A stretch of 21,152 nucleotides of DNA from Cribrihabitans_A pelagius (GTDB lineage Bacteria > Pseudomonadota > Alphaproteobacteria > Rhodobacterales > Rhodobacteraceae): the NCBI RefSeq assembly GCF_048820915.1, contig NZ_JBMERR010000032.1, positions 1 to 21,152 on the forward strand, in the 5' to 3' direction. The notes under the pieces are model-generated. The model searched no databases. It saw only the letters and a list, made by a program, of their open reading frames with translations, and was not told the DNA's origin. A program made the position numbers and the translations under genes. This document shows, one piece after another, positions 15,886 through 21,152 of the stretch. The first letter of the stretch is position 1. Each line of letters starts with the position of its first letter.

Positions 15886-16263
15886 TCATTCCACCAGCAC
15901 GAAATTGGTGAAGCCGGCCTGCCGCAGCAGCGCGATCACGTCGGTGATGCGCTGCAGGTCGGCTTTGTCGCGTCCGCGCAGCACCAGCATGTCATCGGGC
16001 TTTTCCACCAGCGGCGTCAGCGCTTGGGCCAGGTTGCTGTCCGCCACCGGCACGCCGTTGATGTCCAGGTTGCCCGCACCGATGCCGATCAGCCGGGGCG
16101 TGCCGTCATAGGTGCCGCCCTGGCCGGCCAGCGGCAGTTGCAGCACCGTGTCCATGCCAAAGCGCGAGGCCAGCATGAAGAACACCAGCAGCAGGAACAC
16201 CACGTCGATCATCGGTGTGAGGCTGGGGCGACGGCGCGGTTTCAGGGCTTTGGTGAACTCCAT
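15886..16263 (-). CDS. exbD: ExbD-type TonB-complex protein (first copy)
   Basis: 125 residues of the ExbD/TolR family. The membrane helix LTPMIDVVFLLLVFFMLASR (about 15-34) contains the conserved proton-relay aspartate (MIDVVF). The periplasmic domain includes DDMLVLRGRDKADLQRI, the usual ExbD C-terminal fold. It starts 4 bases after the exbB stop. Together with the second ExbD, ExbB and TonB it forms an inner-membrane motor. Confidence 0.9.
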   Translation of the reverse strand: MEFTKALKPRRRPSLTPMIDVVFLLLVFFMLASRFGMDTVLQLPLAGQGGTYDGTPRLIGIGAGNLDINGVPVADSNLAQALTPLVEKPDDMLVLRGRDKADLQRITDVIALLRQAGFTNFVLVE

Positions 16264-16267
16264 CTGC

Positions 16268-17218
16268 TCACTCGGCAGCCAGCTTCAGTTCTGCGGAGGA
16301 TGCAGCGACGAACAGGCGGGTGGCGCTATCCTCGACGTCACGGCGGATGCGGCCGATCACTGCCTCGAACCAGGTGAGCGCGGCAGAGGCCGGGATCGCC
16401 ACCGCCATACCGGCGGCGGTGGTCAGCAGCGCCTCCCAGATGCCGCCGGCGAGCAGGGCCGGGTCAGCCTGGGAACCGGCTGCCTGCAGCGCCTGGAAGG
16501 CAGCGATCATGCCCAGAACGGTGCCAAGGAGGCCCAGCAGCGGGGCGATGGTGGCAATCAGCTCCAGCGCGCCGAGGCCGGCGGCGGCGCTGGCCAGCTG
16601 CAGCTTGGCGACGCGGGCGGTTTCCTCGCGGGCGCGGTCCTCGGGCAGGGTGCCAAGTGCGGTTAGCGCGGCAGCAACCACCCTGGAGCGGATTCCCCTG
16701 CGGCCCTGCACGATGGCCAGCGCGGCAGCGCGGTCGTCGGTTTCATAGACGGCCACCGCCTGGCCTGCCTTGCCGCGCGACCAGGCGCCGATAAGCGCCA
16801 GCCGCCAGGTCTTCCACAGGATCAGCGCCAGGGTGATCACCGAGAGCGCCGCGATTGCCCAGATCGAGGGGCCGCCGTCGTGCAGGAGTTTCAGCGCCTT
16901 TGCCGAAGCGTCGCTGGCGGTCTGCGCCAAGGCTTCCTGCCGGGTGAGCGGTCCGGCGGGCGGCAGCCTCTCTGCCGCAGGTGCGGCGTCACCCTGGCTG
17001 CCCTGTCCGGCGGGTTCTGCGGTGGCGACATCATCAGCGGCAGGCGCCTGAGATGCGGTTTCCGGGCTGGGGGAAGGGGCTTCCGGCAGGGTGGGCGCTG
17101 CCAGAACGGGGGCCTCGGGGGCGACGGCGGGGGCTGGGGCCGCCGGTGTTTCCTGCGCGGCAGCAATGGAAGCGGTCAGCAAAAAGGCGGCAAGCGCCGC
17201 CGGTACGCAGGTAATCAT
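16268..17218 (-). CDS. exbB: ExbB-type TonB-complex proton channel with N-terminal extension
   Basis: 316 residues. Signal-like hydrophobic N-terminus (MITCVPAALAAFLLTASIAAAQ), a Pro/Ala/Glu-rich periplasmic stretch (about 24-90), then three membrane spans of the MotA/TolQ/ExbB fold. The spans are SIWAIAALSVITLALILW, ATIAPLLGLLGTVLGMIAAF and ALLTTAAGMAVAIPASAAL. I chose ATG 17216-17218 for its GGAGA ribosome site 6 bases upstream and ATGA overlap with the gene before. The longer frame to 17401 is a shadow. ExbB forms the ring around ExbD that converts the proton gradient into TonB movement. Confidence 0.9.
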   Translation of the reverse strand: MITCVPAALAAFLLTASIAAAQETPAAPAPAVAPEAPVLAAPTLPEAPSPSPETASQAPAADDVATAEPAGQGSQGDAAPAAERLPPAGPLTRQEALAQTASDASAKALKLLHDGGPSIWAIAALSVITLALILWKTWRLALIGAWSRGKAGQAVAVYETDDRAAALAIVQGRRGIRSRVVAAALTALGTLPEDRAREETARVAKLQLASAAAGLGALELIATIAPLLGLLGTVLGMIAAFQALQAAGSQADPALLAGGIWEALLTTAAGMAVAIPASAALTWFEAVIGRIRRDVEDSATRLFVAASSAELKLAAE

Positions 17219-17616
17219 GATTGTCTCCAATAAGCGGCGATGTAGTTTTGCCCGGGGGCGGGCTTGTCCTGCCTGACGGCCTCGCGCGGTCGCTGCACAT
17301 CGGCCTTCTCGCAGGCGAACCACAGGAAGTGGCCGGGGAATTCCTTGCGCGCGGCCAGCGCGCGGTCGGCTAGGCCGTGTCCGTCGCGGCGGCGCAGCCA
17401 AGTCAGGGCGATGCCTTCTGGGGCGGTGACCGGATAGGATGTCTCTCCCAGCGCCAGCAGGAAGTCATGCCCGATGAAGCTGAGCGAAACGATGCGTTTA
17501 GGTTTGGCTGGCACAGTCGTAGTGCCATAGCGGTGTTCAATAACGGTGGGGAACAGATCAGCGATGCCAGCCGCGGGCGTAAGGGCAAGGAATGACGCGG
17601 CCGGCAGCAGGACCAT
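17215..17616 (-). pseudogene. Truncated, chimeric iron-siderophore binding-protein gene
   Basis: About 133 residues from ATG 17614-17616 (a longer frame opens at GTG 17772 but without a ribosome site). The first 60-odd residues are a signal peptide followed by IEHRYGTTTVPAKPKRIVSL and SFIGHDFLLALGET, the opening of Peripla_BP_2 iron-siderophore binding proteins. After that the match ends abruptly. The last 65 or so residues (from about APEGIALTWL to AAYWRQS) resemble nothing I recognise and no binding-protein lobes. The stop overlaps the exbB start, as in a natural operon. I infer a deletion fused the head of a binding-protein gene to the tail of another gene that originally preceded exbB. 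Confidence 0.6.
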
Positions 17617-17830
17617 ACTTAGCCGGTTCAGCTTTCCCGGACAGCAGCAGCCCAGCAGGCCGGCACCTGCGTTAAGAAAAAACTGACCCAGCTTCACAAT
17701 TCGCTCCAGCCATTGGCACGGTATGCAACCCCGCCGGAATGTTGATTTGGAAATGGCTGGACTGTTTTCCACTCAAATGTGGCGGGCAGTCTTGCTGTAT
17801 TGCGCCCGGTGAAGGCAGCTCACGCGTAAT

Positions 17831-17855
17831 TAACCTTAGGTCTTTTGTCAAGTTA
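17831..17855. promoter_or_regulatory. Possible degenerate iron box / promoter of the exbB operon
   Basis: Approximate inverted arms TTAACCTT and AAGTTAA surround GTCTTTTGTC. Only about 15 of 25 positions fit the IscR type-1 consensus, against 22 for the site at 3536-3562. On the minus strand it contains a perfect TTGACA, a plausible -35 for the exbB operon, but no good -10 at 17 bases. I list it as a weak candidate for shared iron control. Confidence 0.25.
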
Positions 17856-17958
17856 ACCGCCTTGCTGATCGGTGGATGCGAAAGATTGGACACCTCCGGA
17901 AACCTCTGGCTGATCGGCGGATAACGTGATTCACTTCCCGCGTAACCGGGAGGCGGCC

Positions 17959-17991
17959 ATGTCGAGGCAAGCAGGCTTCTGGAGCGTTGAT
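17959..17991 (+). pseudogene. IS5-family transposase N-terminal stump
   Basis: ATG 17959 with GGGAGG upstream gives MSRQAGFWSVD, the standard opening of one IS5 subgroup (MxRQxGFF type). It breaks off within about ten codons, where the antisense tyrosine-recombinase sequence begins. The C-terminal fragment at 1-105 is the matching end of the same transposase type. The remaining few hundred bases upstream (17617-17958) contain its leader and the exbB-operon promoter region and no other gene. Confidence 0.5.
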
Positions 17992-18570
17992 GACCGGCAA
18001 CGCCTCGGTCACGGTCGGATGCAAAGGCACATGCCTGGATTTGCGGAACTTTGTGTTCCGGACCGTGAGGACGCCCTGATCGAGATCGACATCGCCGCAT
18101 CACAGGTGGAGGGCCTCCGCGAGGCGCAGGCCAGGGGCGGCAATCAATCCGAAGATCGTCTCATAGGTCGCCGGCCGCAATCCACCGCGTGGCGCAAGGC
18201 GCCGAGCGGCAGCAAGAAGATCGCAGATCTCCTGCTCCGAATAGATGTGCGGGGCCAGACGGCGATGCGCGCCGCCTAAGATTGCCATCTGCGGGAACTC
18301 GGTCGCAGGATCGAGCCGCGCCAAATTCCTGGCGAATGGACGAAGGATGTCCAGACGGCGCGCCCAGGACGAGGGCTTTGCATGCTGGGATTTACCCTGC
18401 ACCCAATCCAGGGCGATGCGGGTCGCGATCGGGCCGGTATGGCCTGCCGCGTCGACGAAGCGGGCAAAAGCGGTGACCTGTTCGCCGGGAATACGCAGGT
18501 CAAACCCCAGCGCGCGACGCTTGGCCAGGTAATCCTCGGCCAGCGAGAGCAAAGTACGGGTTGCGGTCAT
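17992..18570 (-). pseudogene. Tyrosine recombinase, nonsense-mutated and truncated
   Basis: Starts at ATG 18568-18570 (GGAG 6 bases upstream, ATGA overlap with the preceding recombinase). It has a core-binding domain (SLAEDYLAKRRALGFDLRIP) and then the start of the catalytic domain with the first catalytic arginine in APGLRLAEAL. TGA 18100-18102 follows HL; beyond it the same frame continues recognisably as CGDVDLDQGVLTVRNTKFRK, with the catalytic lysine region, and SRHVPLHPTVTEAL to about 18000. It then meets the IS stump. The HxxR and tyrosine parts are lost. Adjacent, overlapping tyrosine recombinases are typical of recombinase-in-trio type elements. Confidence 0.75.
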
Positions 18571-18899
18571 GACGCGCTCCCCGGCCAGAGCAAGGCCACT
18601 GCTGCGAGCTTGGTCAAATCGACCTTGGCGTAGATCGCCGAGGTATCGAGGCTGCGGTGGCGCAGGACATCGGCGATATCCTTCATAGGCACGCCGGTGC
18701 GCAGAAGGCGGCTGGCCACGCTGTGCCGCAGAATGTGAACTCCCGTGCGGGACCATCCACACCTTCGATAGCTTGCCAGGATCGCACGCTCGAAGACGCC
18801 CCTCCCGATCGGCGTGTCATACGGGGCGACATGCCTGACAAATATGGCCCGGTTGGAGGTCTGGGGCCGCTCCTCGCGCAGATAGGCTGCGATTATTTG
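18567..18899 (-). pseudogene. Tyrosine recombinase, C-terminal half only
   Basis: Open on the minus strand from 18899 to TGA 18567-18569, about 110 residues. Contains FVRHVAPYDTPIGRGVFERAI, then HILRHSVASRLLRTG (HxxR catalytic pair), IADVLRHRSLDTSAIYAKVD with the nucleophile tyrosine, and the ending VALLWPGSAS typical of this recombinase group. An in-frame stop at 18900-18902 and loss of similarity upstream show the N-terminal half has been removed. The stop overlaps the start of the second recombinase, so the pair was once one operon. Confidence 0.75.
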
Positions 18900-18906
18900 T
18901 CAGTGA

Positions 18907-18936
18907 CATAACGCCTCGCATCCGCGGGGCGTTATG
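18907..18936. repeat. Inverted repeat at the recombinase break point
   Basis: Perfect 9-bp arms CATAACGCC (18907-18915) and GGCGTTATG (18928-18936) with a 12-base spacer. It lies 4 bases beyond the point where the recombinase frame is cut (18900-18902), so it may be an element end or a recombination site. It could also be a simple hairpin. Confidence 0.5.
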
Positions 18937-19343
18937 CGTTCCGCAATCTCCGCTGGAAGCACTTTGGAAGCAGATGAGGCCAAGTCGGGCTGTGGCGGAC
19001 AGGCAACAGCGAGCCATGCCATCCCGGCGCAGACGGGCGTTTGCGAGCGGCGGCATCTTTGCAGGAAAAGCCGCTGTCCCGAAGCCCCGCCTCTCTGGTG
19101 CAGCAGGCCGGTTTCAGAGCAAAGCGGCCCCATCCCTAGTGCCCAGTCAGGCGGGCCAGAACATGCGGGTCGGTCGGGAAGCCGTCATTCGCTGCAAACG
19201 CATGAGAGCCCGTGGGCATCCATGGGCGCGGCACTCTGGAAGACTGGCAGGGCCCCTGGCGGTTGAGCACAGCTACAAAACCGCAGGACAAGTATATATA
19301 CAGACACCAGCGCAGCAATTCCTGCGAGGGGGACACCGATATT
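18937..19343. other. Gap with no recognisable gene
   Basis: About 400 bases between the recombinase remnants and the ATPase stump. Short frames on both strands match no family I know. The only suggestive signals are an AT-rich TATATATA patch near 19293-19300, a possible promoter element for the ATPase gene, and a GAGGGGG purine run 11 bases before its start codon. Confidence 0.4.
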
Positions 19344-19430
19344 ATGAAACTTACACGCATTGAAGTCTTCAATTTTCGCAAATTGCGGCGCGCCCGTCTG
19401 GACATGTCGGATAAGCAGACTCTGCTCGTG
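19344..19430 (+). pseudogene. N-terminal stump of an OLD/AAA-type ATPase
   Basis: ATG 19344 opens MKLTRIEVFNFRKLRRARLD and MSDKQTLLV, the usual first strand of RecF/OLD-like ATPases just before their Walker A loop (normally GxNxxGKT). The IS256-family element begins at 19431, exactly where the Walker motif should follow, leaving about 29 codons. OLD-family proteins often act in phage defence, but the function of this lost gene cannot be known from the stump. Confidence 0.6.
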
Positions 19431-19454
19431 GTAGTGTCCCAAGACGTGGTGTAG
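19431..19454. repeat. IS256-family terminal inverted repeat, left
   Basis: GTAGTG, TCCC, a variable core and CGTGGTGTAG, pairing with the right end at 20781-20804 at 19 of 24 positions. Confidence 0.85.
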
Positions 19455-19496
19455 AAACCGGTGCCCGCCTGCTTCTTCATAGCCGATGTCGCTCGT

Positions 19497-20693
19497 TCAC
19501 TGAGCGGCGATCATCGTCGTCTCTTCATTATGGTTGCATACGGCGGTCAGTTTTTCCACTGGCATGTAACGGCGGCAGACGGCCCACTCATCATTTTGCT
19601 CCAGCATGAGCGCGCCGACGAGGCGGATGACGGCCTCACGGTTGGGAAATATCCCGACCACGTTGGTGCGACGCTTGATCTCCTTGTTGACGCGCTCCAG
19701 CGGGTTTGTGCTGTGCAACTTGCTGCGCAGGCTTTCGTCATATGCCATGTAGGCCAGCACGTCGTGCTCGGCCTCATCCATCAGCTCAGCCACATCACGG
19801 AACCGGTCGCGCAGATTGTCAACGATCTCGCGCCAACGGGTGTGAGCCTGGTCGCTGCCCTTCTCGGCGAAGGCTGTCTTCACCACAGCGCTAACCACCG
19901 GCTTGCTGGCCTTGTTAACACGGGCCAGCAGGTTGCGTTGAAAATGCACGCGGCAGCGCTGCCATCCAGCGCCCAAAACCTTGTGTGCTGCGGCCTTTAG
20001 GCCTTCGTGTGCGTCGCTGATCACCATCTGTATGCCCCGCAGGCCGCGCCGGGTGAGCGAGCGTAAGAAGTCATCCCAGAACGTTTCGGCCTCGGATGGC
20101 ATGACGGTGATGCCAAGAATTTCACGGCGCCCATCGGTGTTGACCGCGACAGCCACTATCACGGCCATGGAGACAATCCGCCCGCCTTCGCGCTGTTTTA
20201 CATAGGTGGCGTCGAGCCACAGGAAGGGCCAGTCGCCTTCCAGCGGCCGGTTCAGGAATGCCTGCACCCGCTCGTCGATCTCTTCGCAAAGGCGCGATAC
20301 CTGGCTCTTCGAGGTGCCCGTCAGTCCCATTGCGTGAACCAGATCGTCCACCGCACGGGTGGATACTCCTTGGATATAGGCTTCCTGAACCACCGCCATC
20401 AGCGCCTTCTCGGCGGTTCTGCGTGGTTCAAGGAAAGCTGGAAAATAGCTGCCCTTGCGCAGCTTCGGGATGTTCAGGCCGATGGTGCCCGCGCGGGTGT
20501 CCCATCGCCGCGGCCGGTAGCCATTCCGCTGGTTATCCCGATCCGGACTGCGCTCGCCGTGCCCGGCCCCGCAAACGGCGGCCACCTCGATGTCCATCAG
20601 TCGTTGGGCGGCGTCCTGGATCAGCTCGCGCAGAAAATCCGTGTCTTCGCTCTTGGCGATTACGCTCGGAAGATCAATCATGGTCTCGGTCAT
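19497..20693 (-). CDS. IS256-family (mutator-type) transposase
   Basis: 398 residues, intact. I chose ATG 20691-20693 because AAGGAG lies 7 bases upstream; the in-frame start at 20738 has no ribosome site. DDE residues are D161 in FLWLDATYVK, D227 in VISDAHEGLK and E333 in STNPLERVNKE. The rest is typical of the family: QVSRLCEEID, CRVHFQRNLLARV and RRTNVVGIFPN. The gene nearly fills the element, with about 66 bases left on one side and 111 on the other. Confidence 0.93.
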   Translation of the reverse strand: MTETMIDLPSVIAKSEDTDFLRELIQDAAQRLMDIEVAAVCGAGHGERSPDRDNQRNGYRPRRWDTRAGTIGLNIPKLRKGSYFPAFLEPRRTAEKALMAVVQEAYIQGVSTRAVDDLVHAMGLTGTSKSQVSRLCEEIDERVQAFLNRPLEGDWPFLWLDATYVKQREGGRIVSMAVIVAVAVNTDGRREILGITVMPSEAETFWDDFLRSLTRRGLRGIQMVISDAHEGLKAAAHKVLGAGWQRCRVHFQRNLLARVNKASKPVVSAVVKTAFAEKGSDQAHTRWREIVDNLRDRFRDVAELMDEAEHDVLAYMAYDESLRSKLHSTNPLERVNKEIKRRTNVVGIFPNREAVIRLVGALMLEQNDEWAVCRRYMPVEKLTAVCNHNEETTMIAAQ

Positions 20694-20780
20694 CGTGCTC
20701 TCCTTCGTTGTCATTGGTCTTTGAACAACCTCAGACAACGAAGAAGCGCGGTGGCCGCCAGCCCGGCCGACTGCGGCCTC

Positions 20781-20804
20781 CTACACCACGGGAGGGGGCA
20801 CTAC
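20781..20804. repeat. IS256-family terminal inverted repeat, right
   Basis: CTACACCACG, a variable core and CACTAC, the partner of the left terminal repeat at 19431-19454. It abuts the IS5-family transposase fragment directly. Confidence 0.85.
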
Positions 20805-20899
20805 CTGCGGTCATCGACCCTGGGTTTGCCGTGGGATTTGGGAAAGAAAGGTTCAAGGCGTGCCATCTGGGCGTCGGTCAGCCAGAAAAGATCAGACAT
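20805..20899 (-). pseudogene. IS5-family transposase N-terminal fragment
   Basis: ATG 20897-20899 opens MSDLFWLTDAQMARLEPFF and continues KSHGKPRVDD, the same subgroup as the transposase at 200-997 but not an identical copy. It is cut after about 31 codons by the IS256-family element. Confidence 0.8.
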
Positions 20900-20967
20900 G
20901 TTCACCGCTCGTTTTTTCGAACCGTGAATCACGCGACCTATCGGAAATCAATGGGTCCTGACCCTAG
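20805..20967 (-). mobile_element. IS5-family element, 5' fragment cut by the IS256 element
   Basis: Read on the minus strand, the IS end CTAGGGTCAGGA is followed by CATTGATTTCC and a leader, as at 133-160. The transposase start at 20899 follows. Only the first 160 or so bases survive; the remainder is absent on the other side of the IS256 element. Confidence 0.75.
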
Positions 20968-21152
20968 GCTCAGGACTCATAGCCAGTATATGACGAGGGC
21001 TGCCAACGCGATTGCCGACAGAAAAACCTTGGGGCACCTGTCGTAGCGGGTTGCCACGCGCCGCCAATCCTTCAGTCTTCCGAACATGATCTCAATGCGG
21101 TTACGTCGTTTGTAACGGCGCTTGTCGTATCGAACTGTCGTCTTTCGTTGCT
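20964..21152 (-). mobile_element. Second IS5-family element, 3' part (runs off the window)
   Basis: The 3' end repeat TCCTGAGCCTAG, read on the minus strand, abuts the 5' repeat of the neighbouring copy at a shared CTAG (20964-20967). The two copies thus lie head to tail with their inverted repeats forming a palindrome TCCTGAcCCTAGGcTCAGGA (20956-20975). Most of the element lies beyond the right edge. Confidence 0.75.
20977..21152 (-). CDS. IS5-family transposase C-terminal end (partial)
   Basis: Reads RYDKRRYKRRNRIEIMFGR, then LKDWRRVATRYDR and ALAALVIYWL, ending at TGA 20977-20979. It carries the catalytic-glutamate block NRIEIMFG and matches the C-terminus of the transposase at 200-997 closely. 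The 5' end is beyond the window, so intactness is unknown. Confidence 0.8.
   Translation of the reverse strand, partial: QRKTTVRYDKRRYKRRNRIEIMFGRLKDWRRVATRYDRCPKVFLSAIALAALVIYWL

Larger units (their letters stand above)
19431..20804 (-). mobile_element. IS256-family insertion sequence
   Basis: 1,374 bases bounded by imperfect inverted repeats (19431-19454 and 20781-20804, 19 of 24 matching, outer GTAGTG and inner CGTGGTGTAG identical) and carrying one intact transposase gene. IS256-family elements normally leave 8-bp duplications. The flanks TGCTCGTG and CTGCGGTC do not match, so the two sides were probably joined by rearrangement after insertion. The left flank is an ATPase gene and the right flank is inside an IS5-family transposase. 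Confidence 0.88.

Noticed and set aside
18907..18936. Inverted repeat as an integron attC site
   Set aside because: It has a single pair of arms without the R and L box architecture and no integron integrase or cassette is nearby.
1..21152. CRISPR arrays, tRNA or rRNA genes, replication origin
   Set aside because: I saw no regularly spaced repeats, tRNA-like cloverleaf ends, rRNA signatures, iterons or replication genes in the window.

Overview
The window looks like accessory DNA, probably a plasmid or island, from a high-GC alphaproteobacterium. Rhodobacteraceae is my best guess. The reasons are the GC-rich codon use, the exbB-exbD-exbD-tonB layout, the IS5- and IS256-family elements, and an operator that matches the IscR-type iron palindrome. 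The taxonomic call is inference; no phylogenetic marker gene is present.

Layout. 1-1010 holds the end of one IS5-family transposase and a nearly complete IS5-family element of another subgroup. 1303-3453 (minus) is a siderophore-type TonB-dependent receptor. It is divergent from 3714-13756 (plus), a tightly coupled nine-gene operon. In order the operon encodes a ParB/Srx-fold serine-kinase-like protein, a fold-III PLP decarboxylase, an SbnA-like PLP synthase, an opine dehydrogenase, one IucA/IucC (NIS) siderophore synthetase, an MFS exporter, a periplasmic binding protein, a FecCD permease and an ABC ATPase. Between the divergent units lies an 11-bp-arm palindrome (3536-3562) resembling the IscR type-1 site. 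14020-14569 is a decayed IS5-family transposase fused in frame to the tail of a second TonB-dependent receptor. 14659-17218 (minus) is exbB-exbD-exbD-tonB, preceded by a chimeric, truncated periplasmic-binding-protein gene. 17959-19430 is a graveyard of two broken tyrosine recombinases, an IS N-terminus and a 29-codon ATPase stump. 19431-20804 is an IS256-family element, and 20805-21152 holds two abutting IS5-family copies of the same subgroup as the left-hand one.

How it works together. The operon reads as a self-contained system to make, export and re-import one iron chelator, with ExbB/ExbD/TonB energising the outer-membrane receptor. The five biosynthetic genes are a staphyloferrin-B-like diaminopropionate kit (SbnI/SbnA/SbnH relatives), but an opine dehydrogenase stands where SbnB would be and there is only one NIS synthetase instead of three. 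The most economical product is a rhizobactin-like complexone: a diaminopropionate unit from O-phosphoserine coupled to an amino acid, decarboxylated to an ethylenediamine bridge, reductively alkylated with a 2-keto acid, then capped with a hydroxycarboxylate by the NIS enzyme. That is a prediction from gene content. The competing model is that the dehydrogenase does SbnB's job, releasing diaminopropionate and 2-oxoglutarate.
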